Numbered from the stretch's first letter, positions 1 through 5,463 are shown. The stretch: 5,463 nucleotides of DNA from Leptospiraceae bacterium (GCA_020440935.1 JAGRNC010000195.1:1-5463), one strand, 5' to 3'. Notes: a model not told the origin generated them from the sequence alone. Numbers and translations: made by a program.

Positions 1-1409
1 AAAAGGCCGCTCGGGCTGGCGCCGATATGGATGCCATCAAGAAGGAACTGGCCGGTTCGGCTGGAAAAATTCTGAGCTTCATCCAGATGCCTGGCGACGA
101 AGCCAAGAAGCTTATAAACGATCTAAAAGAGCTAAAGAAAGTGAACAACCCTCTGGATTCGTCGCCGGAGCTGCGTAAGCTACGGCGGGGTATTGCGGGG
201 CTTTACTGGAAGGCTTTCGAAAAGGCATATTTTAAGTTCCGTGAATCCAGCGGAAATGTGCCTCGCCCCGTTCGATTGATGCTCGACTTCGGTTTTTTCG
301 ATGAAGAGCTTCTCGACGATGAACATCTAGCCTTTATTTACGATCTGCAAGATACCACACGAGCCAATAAGATATATCCGGTTATGTACGGCCGCGAATG
401 GGTGGATGTAGTCGGCCAACGAAAAGAGCCTCCATCCATTGATGAGATGGGCCTTACCTACTTCGAGAAACTGAAGCAAGAGCATAAAGATAAAGGCTGG
501 AAACGCGAAACCGATCTGCCCGATGAGTTTACAAACTACAATGTACTGGCGAAGTACGAGATGCACAACTTTATGGAGACTAACGTAAAGTTAACCTCCG
601 GAAGCCCCGCCAGCGCATTCCCCATATTGACTCGGTACGATATTACCATCGATCTGGAAAAATCCTTTGTAACCCGGGAGCGAATTTCGGAGACTCTGGA
701 TAAGTTACTCGCTGTCGACTATTCGGCCTTCCATCGGGAAGTATTACTGAACGACGAAGAGAAGGGAATTCTAAAAGAGTTCGTTCAGACCCGCGTAATT
801 CCAAACTTCATTATCGTTCCTTCCATAGGAACAAAGATTATGATGTGGCAGGAGCTGGCCCTTTCCCGCCTCAAGGGTTCCAGAGGTCGGATCGCTGTAC
901 CTGTATTTGCCACCGCTGACTTCTACACCCTACTACTGGAAGCCGTAGCCGCATTCCGATGGGAACTTACCAAAACGATTCTTGGCGCCGATTGGAATAA
1001 CATTGCAAACTCGTCGCTTACAGCCGACTACACCGATTACATCCAGTTCTTTAAGAAGAACCGCGAGCTTTCGCAAGAAGCCAAAGAAAAGCTCGCTGCC
1101 GAATTGAAGCGATACCGCGGCGAACGAAATATGTTTGTGAACGAATACACAAACTGGATCCGCTACGAATCGGAAGGCGTAATGAAACTGAATAAGGTGG
1201 CGCGCTCGATCATGTATCGGCACGTTCCTTTTGCAAAAGCGGTGCGCGACAATCTGGCGAATCAACCCGCCTTCACCGAATTGCAAAACCGGCTTACAAA
1301 CATTCGAAAGAAAAAGCTGCACGAACTGGAAATCAAATACCGAAAGTACGGCGAACCGGGAAGCCTACCCGAGCCTCTGGAAGAAAACCTCAATTTCTAC
1401 CGAGTTTAA
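1..1409 (+). CDS. Large cytoplasmic protein of unknown function, 5' end outside the window
   Basis: The function is not established. The first ATG in the window is at 27, but the frame is open back to base 3 (Lys-Ala-Ala-Arg-Ala-Gly-Ala-Asp before that Met). No Shine-Dalgarno sequence precedes 27, so I read this as the C-terminal part of a longer protein. Counting from Met27 it has 460 residues, with no signal peptide or clear membrane span. It is rich in charged and aromatic residues and probably mostly helical. Distinctive segments are PRPVRLMLDFGFFDEE (79-94), VPSIGTKIMMWQE (264-276), DYIQFFKKNREL (337-348) and NEYTNWIRYESEG (372-384). The end is basic (IRKKK, 426-430) and possibly helical. 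From memory only, these blocks resemble the C-terminal region of large spirochaete proteins annotated as cyclic nucleotide-binding domain proteins. If so, the nucleotide-binding domain would lie upstream of the window. The stop codon overlaps that of the convergent TPR gene. The coding call is strong; identity is weak. Confidence 0.85.
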   Translation, partial: KAARAGADMDAIKKELAGSAGKILSFIQMPGDEAKKLINDLKELKKVNNPLDSSPELRKLRRGIAGLYWKAFEKAYFKFRESSGNVPRPVRLMLDFGFFDEELLDDEHLAFIYDLQDTTRANKIYPVMYGREWVDVVGQRKEPPSIDEMGLTYFEKLKQEHKDKGWKRETDLPDEFTNYNVLAKYEMHNFMETNVKLTSGSPASAFPILTRYDITIDLEKSFVTRERISETLDKLLAVDYSAFHREVLLNDEEKGILKEFVQTRVIPNFIIVPSIGTKIMMWQELALSRLKGSRGRIAVPVFATADFYTLLLEAVAAFRWELTKTILGADWNNIANSSLTADYTDYIQFFKKNRELSQEAKEKLAAELKRYRGERNMFVNEYTNWIRYESEGVMKLNKVARSIMYRHVPFAKAVRDNLANQPAFTELQNRLTNIRKKKLHELEIKYRKYGEPGSLPEPLEENLNFYRV

Positions 1410-2209
1410 GCGGGCGGCTGCTGGTCCCTGGAAGGCTTCGATGCCGATGGCCGGTCCAGATTCTGCAACATTCGTCTTATTTCCTGGCGTTGCACTGGAT
1501 GCTTGCTTAAGTACAGCGCTCGTTTCCAGGCCTTGCGCGCCTTCGATGGAAGTCCCTCTTCAGCATACCATTGTCCCAGATCCTGCAAGCATCGGGGTTC
1601 CTCTTTAACGGCGCATGCCCGGTCCAGGTATGCAAGAGCCCGATCGGGATGGACCGATCGCAATGTCTGCGCCAGAAGAAAAAGACTTCCAAAGTGATCG
1701 GGATTTTTTTGCAGAGCTTTCTCCAATAAGCTCTGTCGCCGGGACGGTTCTACAATGGCAAGATTGTAGTAGCCTGCATAAAAATCCGGACTACAGTGAA
1801 TGGCTTTTTTATAGAGACCGATGGCCTCATTGGACCGATGCGCATCGGACATCAGGTTTCCCAGATTGATCAATGCCTTTGTATGGCAGGGTTCCTGAGC
1901 GATGGTAGTTTTGTACTCTGCCGCTGCCTCCTCACGAAAATTCATTTTCTGATACAGGAATCCCAGCCTGAAATGGGCATCGGTATATCCAGGCTCAATC
2001 GATACGGCGCGTCGGAGGTCTCGGGCAGCTTCCACATCTCCTTTTTTGAAGGATCGATCAAATAGAGCCTTTGCCTCCGGATCGGATGACCTGGCTTGCA
2101 AATTAGATGGAGAAAAGGAAGAAAGTAAGCTCAATGCGCCGGATAAGAACAATGCCAGTACCGTAGGGAATGGCCACGCATGTGCGGTGGAAAAAAAGAG
2201 CAGGCGCAT
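1406..2209 (-). CDS. Exported TPR-repeat protein
   Basis: A probable periplasmic or envelope-associated scaffold protein; TPR repeats bind partner proteins, and no partner can be named here. I start at the ATG at 2209 (267 aa, Met-Arg-Leu-Leu). A TTG at 2239 would add ten residues, but its only purine-rich box (AAAGG) lies just 2 bases away; neither start has a good Shine-Dalgarno. The first 40 residues hold a hydrophobic stretch (TVLALFLSGALSLLSS) followed by NLQA-RSS, consistent with a Sec signal peptide. Counting from the ATG, two clear 34-residue TPRs cover about 75-107 (AHFRLGFLYQ...) and 108-141 (ALINLGNLMS...EAIGLYKKAI). A shortened third repeat (about 142-170) and two divergent ones (about 171-202 and 203-235) follow. 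The tail is basic and proline-rich. It is the last gene of the minus-strand trio, 50-80 bases after its neighbour depending on the start. Its TAA interlocks with the TAA of the plus-strand gene. Confidence 0.85.
   Translation of the reverse strand: MRLLFFSTAHAWPFPTVLALFLSGALSLLSSFSPSNLQARSSDPEAKALFDRSFKKGDVEAARDLRRAVSIEPGYTDAHFRLGFLYQKMNFREEAAAEYKTTIAQEPCHTKALINLGNLMSDAHRSNEAIGLYKKAIHCSPDFYAGYYNLAIVEPSRRQSLLEKALQKNPDHFGSLFLLAQTLRSVHPDRALAYLDRACAVKEEPRCLQDLGQWYAEEGLPSKARKAWKRALYLSKHPVQRQEIRRMLQNLDRPSASKPSRDQQPPA
1641..1660. repeat. Inverted repeat CGATCGG / CCGATCG inside the TPR gene
   Basis: Two perfect 7-base arms are separated by six bases (gatgga). The repeat is within coding sequence of the fourth repeat region of the TPR protein. 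It may be chance from Asp/Arg codons, or an mRNA hairpin or protein-binding site; no function is claimed. Confidence 0.5.
1835..1848. repeat. 14-bp perfect palindrome CCGATGCGCATCGG inside the TPR gene
   Basis: The sequence equals its own reverse complement over 14 bases, and the flanking A/A ends the symmetry. It encodes Asp-Ala-His-Arg of the second TPR. It shares the CCGAT/ATCGG half-site with the inverted repeat at 1641-1660, about 175 bases away. Its significance is unknown. Confidence 0.5.
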
Positions 2210-2289
2210 CACAATACAATTATCGCAATGCAGCCGCAATGCCTTTAGCGTCGATTGACAGGTGCGCGAATAATGGCCTACCGGTGGAC

Positions 2290-2982
2290 CTAGAAGTCTT
2301 CTACGAAATAGGATTTCGTGTATTCCCGAATGACTTCTACAATGAATCGCGCCCAGCTCCTTTGATCTCCGGACTCGATATGAACCTGCTTCAATTTGGG
2401 GAAGTAAGGCCTGGGCTTGTGAATGCTGTGGGTAAGCTCAATGGCGCGAATGTAATGGTCCACCCGTCGAATTCGGACAAAGTTCAACTGTTCCGTTTCC
2501 AATCGACCAGGGGGCAAAAACCCGACAATAATAAGCTTGGGGAACAGGGCCTTTTTAAGAAGGTTCAAGAATTCGGAGAAGGAGTCCACACGATCGATGA
2601 ATCCTTCATACGCGCCACCGCCCAGATTCATCATTTGAGTAACGATATCCATGGATAGTGAGATCCCGGACATCTCATTCATATCAGATACTATGACAAT
2701 GCCCTCATCGGGCTGGAAGCACTTGAATTCCTGCTCTCCTCCGAAGTGCCGCCGCAACAGCTTGGCCCTACTAATGTCGATCTCTTCGCCTTTGGTAAGC
2801 AATGGGTCGCGATTGGAGGGAACCCGCACTTCTTCCCTGGACATTATGAATCGCTTCTTCAAAGCGCTCTGGTTCATGATCCGGAAAGCCTTGATCTTCT
2901 CTTCCAGTTCATCAAGACTACAGACGCCAATTCTAAGCGGATTTTCTTTCTTGCGTATTTCCTCGCGACTGGGCTCTTCCAT
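2290..2982 (-). CDS. Soluble protein of unknown function, 230 aa
   Basis: I do not recognise the family. The ATG at 2982 is well supported by AAGGAAG four bases upstream. The protein has no signal peptide and no membrane segment, so it is predicted to be cytoplasmic. The N-terminus is highly charged (1-13), followed by a probable helix with many acidic and basic residues (LDELEEKIKAFR, 23-34). Two short hydrophobic strands, GIVIVSD (94-100) and PKLIIVGFL (148-156), suggest an alpha/beta core. Between them lie a Met-rich helix and a glycine turn (VTQMMNLGGGAYEG, 114-127). The C-terminal third mixes basic and aromatic residues and ends in Glu-Asp-Phe. I see no nucleotide-binding loop, metal site or DNA-binding motif I would defend. 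It lies 47 bases after the small membrane protein and shortly before the TPR gene on the same strand, so co-transcription is likely. The coding call is strong and the function unknown. Confidence 0.82.
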   Translation of the reverse strand: MEEPSREEIRKKENPLRIGVCSLDELEEKIKAFRIMNQSALKKRFIMSREEVRVPSNRDPLLTKGEEIDISRAKLLRRHFGGEQEFKCFQPDEGIVIVSDMNEMSGISLSMDIVTQMMNLGGGAYEGFIDRVDSFSEFLNLLKKALFPKLIIVGFLPPGRLETEQLNFVRIRRVDHYIRAIELTHSIHKPRPYFPKLKQVHIESGDQRSWARFIVEVIREYTKSYFVEDF

Positions 2983-2986
2983 GTAG

Positions 2987-2993
2987 CTTCCTT
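2987..2993 (-). promoter_or_regulatory. Ribosome binding site of the 230-aa protein
   Basis: On the minus strand the sequence reads AAGGAAG, then CTAC, then ATG. This is the clearest Shine-Dalgarno sequence in the minus-strand trio and fixes the start at 2982. The other two genes of the trio lack a comparable site, so this cistron may be translated more strongly than its neighbours (inference). Confidence 0.7.
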
Positions 2994-3029
2994 TTTATGT
3001 TAACCGTTTAAGATCAAACGAACTTCGCA

Positions 3030-3293
3030 TTAGCCGCGCAGAACAAATAGCGCCAGAAAAACAGTGAAGAAAACTGCCAGCGCAACCAGAAAATACTGCA
3101 TCCAGCGAACTCGTTGCTCAAGCTGATCCACGCGATTTTGCAATTCTTCGTTTTCGCGCTGCAGGGTTTCCATAGCCGCTATCCCCTGGCTTTGTTGCCA
3201 GCGCTGCCAGAAAATGGGGATGACTTCAGCGGCGATGGGGGCCAGTACGGATAATATGCGGCTTCCGGTTCTATCTTCTTTGCTGGAACTCAT
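3030..3293 (-). CDS. Small coiled-coil protein with C-terminal membrane anchor
   Basis: An unrecognised small protein, 87 aa from the ATG at 3293 (Met-Ser-Ser-Ser-Lys-Glu-Asp). Residues 13-28 are moderately hydrophobic (LSVLAPIAAEVIPIFW). Residues 40-63 form a likely coiled coil with heptad Leu/Val (LQRENEELQNRVDQLEQRV). Residues 67-85 are a strong single membrane span (FLVALAVFFTVFLALFVL), ending in Arg-Gly. This layout suggests a tail-anchored inner-membrane protein with its helical part in the cytoplasm, able to dimerise or hold a partner. It is first in the minus-strand trio, 47 bases ahead of the 230-aa protein. The start is uncertain. The ATG at 3293 has no Shine-Dalgarno, whereas an in-frame ATG at 3338 (102 aa) has a weak TGGAAAAA just upstream but would run 45 bases into the divergent lipoprotein gene. 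A related function to the neighbouring genes is only inferred. Confidence 0.72.
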   Translation of the reverse strand: MSSSKEDRTGSRILSVLAPIAAEVIPIFWQRWQQSQGIAAMETLQRENEELQNRVDQLEQRVRWMQYFLVALAVFFTVFLALFVLRG

Positions 3294-3708
3294 GGTGCAG
3301 AGATTCAGAGTGATTCTATTGATCTGCCTGGGAAGCATTTTTTCCAGTTGCTATACAGCAGAGTTTCAGCCGCATCCCGATTACCCCGGACGCAGACCAC
3401 TCAAAGTAGAAAGCTCCACGCTTGCCGACAGTTGCTACGAAACCAGAGGGCAATATTTGGGCACTCTACTAATCAGAAATTTTCAGGGAGATTTGAAGAA
3501 CCCGGGGTTCAGAAATTATGTACTGTCGGAAATGGAAGATCATGGAGCCAATTTTGGATGTGTGCGCTCACGATCCGTTTCCCAGGAAGAGCTATATCAG
3601 GTACAAAACAAATCCATGCATTCCAACAAAGTCCAGACCGGAGAGCCTCTGGAAAAAAAAGTAGGAACAATGGAGATTCGCCTCTATTATGATTCAGAGG
3701 AGCCCTGA
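3292..3708 (+). CDS. Small lipoprotein of unknown function
   Basis: A predicted envelope lipoprotein. From the ATG at 3292 it has 138 residues: a basic start (MVQRFR), a hydrophobic core (VILLICLGSIF, 7-17) and a loose lipobox FSSC with the modified Cys at 20. The -3 Phe is unusual for Proteobacteria but fits the relaxed lipobox seen in spirochaetes. The mature part is short and polar, with two further cysteines (48 and 90) that could form a disulfide. A segment around 76-95 (helix, then HGANFGCVRS) faintly recalls small DUF4156/RcsF-like lipoproteins, but I would not assign that family. A GTG at 3295 is an alternative start, one codon later: the upstream GGA (3285-3287) is 7 bases from it and 4 from the ATG. 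It is first in a two-gene unit, its TGA sharing a base with the next ATG. An A8 run lies near its 3' end. Confidence 0.8.
   Translation: MVQRFRVILLICLGSIFSSCYTAEFQPHPDYPGRRPLKVESSTLADSCYETRGQYLGTLLIRNFQGDLKNPGFRNYVLSEMEDHGANFGCVRSRSVSQEELYQVQNKSMHSNKVQTGEPLEKKVGTMEIRLYYDSEEP
3697..3702 (+). promoter_or_regulatory. Ribosome binding site inside the lipoprotein gene, serving the DUF1285-like gene
   Basis: GAGGAG lies five bases before the ATG at 3708 and within the last codons of the lipoprotein gene. With the TGATG overlap this sets the start of the second gene and points to coupled translation of the two products. Confidence 0.75.
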
Positions 3709-4265
3709 TGCAGACCCGACCCGAAGTCTATGTGAATCGTGCCGGAACCTGGCACTTCCGAAGTAGTCCCATCGAAAATGAATCGATATTGAACTACTTC
3801 AAAAAGAACCTCAAGCGCGACGCCGAGGGAAAATATTTTATCGAAAATCGATTCGGCGAACTGAAAGAAGAGGGATATATACAGGGCGTAGAAGGCTTCC
3901 CGCTCATAATCCGAACTCTTCAATTTGAGCCAGAACCCTCCATCAACCTGGAATGCGAACAGACTTATTCCCTGGAGCCCGATCGCATTGGCGCGGAGGC
4001 AGGCACCGAATCTACTATACTATTTCAACAGGACGATGCCACCTTGTGGACCCTGGTGTTTCCGGATGACTCACCGGAGGCCATCCCTGCGCGACTGAGC
4101 GGGCCCTGCATGGCATCGCTCCATACTGCATTTCAAGATTCGGATGAGGGGATCTGCCTGGCGGCCAATGGAAGCCACTGGAAAATTATCCAGCGAAATG
4201 CCTCCGATTACTTTCAGACGATTGACAAAACCCCGCCGGCTCCGGAAGACAACCCCGCCGAATAG
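3708..4265 (+). CDS. DUF1285-like protein with C-terminal extension
   Basis: 185 aa, soluble, with no signal peptide. The N-terminal 70 residues match my memory of the DUF1285 pattern: a Gly-Thr-Trp then aromatic strand (RAGTWHF, 11-17), SPI (20-22), a helix (ESILNYFKKNLKRD, 25-38), GKYFIEN (41-47), then a Glu-rich turn and a hydrophobic strand (VEGFPLIIRTL, 61-71) in the place of the family's VEDAPF motif. The biochemical role of that domain family is not known to me. The remainder (about 75-185) is acidic, with strands such as STILFQQDDATLWTLVF (102-118), and probably continues a beta fold. The end is Pro/Glu-rich. Translation is likely coupled to the upstream lipoprotein through a TGATG overlap and a strong ribosome binding site. 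It is convergent with the acyl-CoA dehydrogenase. The coding call is strong; the family assignment is moderate. Confidence 0.8.
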   Translation: MQTRPEVYVNRAGTWHFRSSPIENESILNYFKKNLKRDAEGKYFIENRFGELKEEGYIQGVEGFPLIIRTLQFEPEPSINLECEQTYSLEPDRIGAEAGTESTILFQQDDATLWTLVFPDDSPEAIPARLSGPCMASLHTAFQDSDEGICLAANGSHWKIIQRNASDYFQTIDKTPPAPEDNPAE

Positions 4266-4273
4266 CAAGAGTC

Positions 4274-4291
4274 CGGGCTCATACAAGCCCG
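4274..4291. terminator. Stem-loop in convergent spacer, possible bidirectional terminator
   Basis: CGGGCT and AGCCCG form a perfect 6-bp G+C-rich stem with a 6-base loop (cataca) between the DUF1285-like stop and the dehydrogenase stop. No T-run follows in either direction, so it is not a textbook intrinsic terminator. It could still end or protect both converging transcripts. Confidence 0.4.
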
Positions 4292-4313
4292 TCCGTAATC
4301 CCCGGGCAAATAG

Positions 4314-5463
4314 TTACATCTTGAAACCGGCCTGGGCATACATCTCCCGTGCAATGATCAACTTCTGAATCTGCGATGTTCCGCCGCCAATTTCCACCAG
4401 CTTGGAATCGCGCATAAGCCGTTCCACGCCGTACTCTCGCACATAACCATAACCGCCCAGTAGCTGTATACCATCCAACGTTGAGCGGACGCTGGCTTCA
4501 GACGCAAACAGTTTTGTGAAACTTGCATGTAGAGTTACCTTCTGCCCTTGCTCTAACTTTCGAGCGGCATTGTAAGCCATAAGCCGGGAAACAAAAAGAT
4601 CCATGCCCATTCTGGCCACCATATCCTGTACCATCTGAAAAGAGGCCAGGGGTTTTCCGAATTGTAGTCGCTCCACAGTGTATTTGAGGCAAATATCCAG
4701 AACTCCCTGGATTAGACCGATGGGCAGTCCGGCAAATAGCGTACGCTCCATATCCAGACCGGCAAAGGCGATCCGATACCCTTCGTTTTCCACTCCAACG
4801 AGATTTTCTTGGGGAACTTCGCAATCTTCAAAGAACAATTCAGTGGTGGGGGAAGCCCGCATCCCCATCTTTTCCATGGGCTTTCCATTCGAAAAACCCT
4901 TCCATCCTCGCTCCACAATAAATGCAGAAACTCCCCTGGGACCGGCCTCACCGGTACGCGCGAAAACCAGAAATGTGTCCGCAACGCTGCCATTTGTAAT
5001 GAAAGTCTTGGAGCCATTCAATACGTAGCGATCGCCCTTCTTTGTTGCTCTGGTCTGCATTCCCATGCTGTCCGATCCGCTTCCAGGTTCGGTGAGAGCA
5101 AAGGCGCCATACTTTTCGCCGCTACAAAGCGCTGGCAGGTATTTCTTTTTTTGTTCTTCGTTACATGCCTTATAGATATTGTACGCCCCGATGAATGCGT
5201 GGGCGCCAAAGCTAAGTGCAGTGCCGCCGCATCTTCGCGCCAGCTCTTCTATCGCCAATACCCCCGAGAGCAAGCTAGCTCCGGATCCGCCGTACTCTTC
5301 AGGAATAACGATACCAAGTATGCCATTCTTTCCCAGGGTCTGAAATACCGAGTCTGCGAATTCTTCTTTTCGATCCAGATCATCGGCGATGGGCGCCAGT
5401 TCTTTTTCTACGATCTGTCTAACTGTTTCCTGAATCATGCGCTCATCGGCGCTCAATGCAATC
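4314..5463 (-). CDS. Acyl-CoA dehydrogenase, isovaleryl-CoA dehydrogenase-like, N-terminus outside the window
   Basis: An FAD enzyme that oxidises an acyl-CoA to its trans-2,3-enoyl-CoA and passes electrons to electron-transfer flavoprotein, acting in cytoplasmic fatty-acid or branched-chain amino-acid breakdown. The frame is open through the right edge (Ile-Ala-Leu-Ser-Ala-Asp-Glu-Arg), so the TTG at 5456 is an internal Leu and only a few residues are probably missing. Numbering that Leu as 1 gives 380 residues, full family length. Visible motifs are PEEYGGSG (52-59), the flavin/substrate signature ALTEPGSGSD (120-129), FITNGS (152-157), the helix-G block GLDMER (233-238) and DGIQLLGGYGY (328-338). 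The usual C-terminal YEGT catalytic loop reads IGGGTSQIQ (356-364), so the common catalytic Glu is absent. Glu237 lies where isovaleryl-CoA dehydrogenase carries its base (human Glu254, family IGAGTSE loop). This favours an isovaleryl- or other branched-chain-type enzyme, but the substrate remains inferred. Confidence 0.93.
   Translation of the reverse strand, partial: IALSADERMIQETVRQIVEKELAPIADDLDRKEEFADSVFQTLGKNGILGIVIPEEYGGSGASLLSGVLAIEELARRCGGTALSFGAHAFIGAYNIYKACNEEQKKKYLPALCSGEKYGAFALTEPGSGSDSMGMQTRATKKGDRYVLNGSKTFITNGSVADTFLVFARTGEAGPRGVSAFIVERGWKGFSNGKPMEKMGMRASPTTELFFEDCEVPQENLVGVENEGYRIAFAGLDMERTLFAGLPIGLIQGVLDICLKYTVERLQFGKPLASFQMVQDMVARMGMDLFVSRLMAYNAARKLEQGQKVTLHASFTKLFASEASVRSTLDGIQLLGGYGYVREYGVERLMRDSKLVEIGGGTSQIQKLIIAREMYAQAGFKM

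Noticed and set aside
933..1322. 129-codon minus-strand frame inside gene 1
   Set aside because: It lies wholly antisense to a long, well-formed frame, and its Cys/Phe/Val-rich translation is typical of a shadow.
1231..1608. 125-codon plus-strand frame crossing the end of gene 1 into the TPR gene
   Set aside because: It overlaps two convergent genes in another frame, with a Ser/Pro/Thr-rich, unstructured translation and no upstream start signal.
2255..2260. TTGACA on the plus strand, identical to a sigma-70 -35 box
   Set aside because: No -10 box lies at proper spacing, and no plus-strand gene begins downstream.
2170..2658. 162-codon open frame on the plus strand opposite the 230-aa gene and the TPR gene start
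   Set aside because: It is antisense to two better-supported genes, has no ribosome binding site, and its composition looks like the shadow of the opposite strand.
3005..3020. CGTTT-aagatc-AAACG stem-loop between the small membrane protein and the 230-aa gene
   Set aside because: It is only five base pairs, A+T-rich, with no T-run; too weak to call a terminator or attenuator.
3214..3291. Upstream extension of the lipoprotein to an ATG at 3214
   Set aside because: It would put 26 residues ahead of a standard lipoprotein signal sequence and lies entirely antisense to the small coiled-coil gene.
4678..5028. Plus-strand frame opposite the dehydrogenase
   Set aside because: It is antisense to a gene with clear family motifs; the translation is Pro/Ser/Arg-rich with no recognisable domain.
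5454..5456. TTG as the start codon of the dehydrogenase
   Set aside because: The frame continues upstream as Ile-Ala-Leu-Ser, matching the usual N-terminal helix lead-in of the family, so this is an internal Leu codon.

Overview
The window looks like ordinary chromosomal DNA from a bacterium with a two-membrane envelope. Base composition is balanced (near half G+C by eye) and genes are packed on both strands. A spirochaete, perhaps a member of the Leptospirales with higher G+C than Leptospira itself, is my best guess. It rests on a loose, spirochaete-style lipobox (FSSC) in one lipoprotein and on a recalled, unchecked resemblance of the first gene to large spirochaete proteins. This is inference and could be wrong.

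Layout from left to right. (1) Bases 1-1409, plus strand: the 3' part of a gene for a large cytoplasmic protein of unknown function, whose frame is open through the left edge. (2) Bases 1406-3293, minus strand: three genes in one direction with gaps of about 50 bases. In transcription order they are a small coiled-coil protein with a C-terminal membrane anchor, a soluble 230-residue protein of unknown family with a good ribosome binding site, and an exported TPR-repeat protein. The last of these ends in a TTAA shared with the stop codon of gene 1. (3) Bases 3292-4265, plus strand: a two-gene unit, divergent from the trio, of a small lipoprotein and a DUF1285-like protein, joined by a TGATG stop/start overlap. 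(4) Bases 4266-4313: a short convergent spacer with two competing hairpins. (5) Bases 4314-5463, minus strand: an acyl-CoA dehydrogenase running off the right edge. It lacks the usual catalytic Glu in the C-terminal loop and instead has the helix-G Glu typical of isovaleryl-CoA dehydrogenase.

The middle of the window (trio plus lipoprotein pair) has an envelope flavour: a tail-anchored protein, an exported TPR protein and a lipoprotein, alongside two soluble proteins of unknown or poorly defined role. The two units start back to back at a CATG at 3291-3294, so their expression may be linked. I see no mobile element, RNA gene, CRISPR array or recognisable defence or biosynthetic system. There is no stretch above 300 bases without a gene. 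The most informative points are the dehydrogenase active-site arrangement, the interlocked gene ends and starts, and the three proteins I cannot place.
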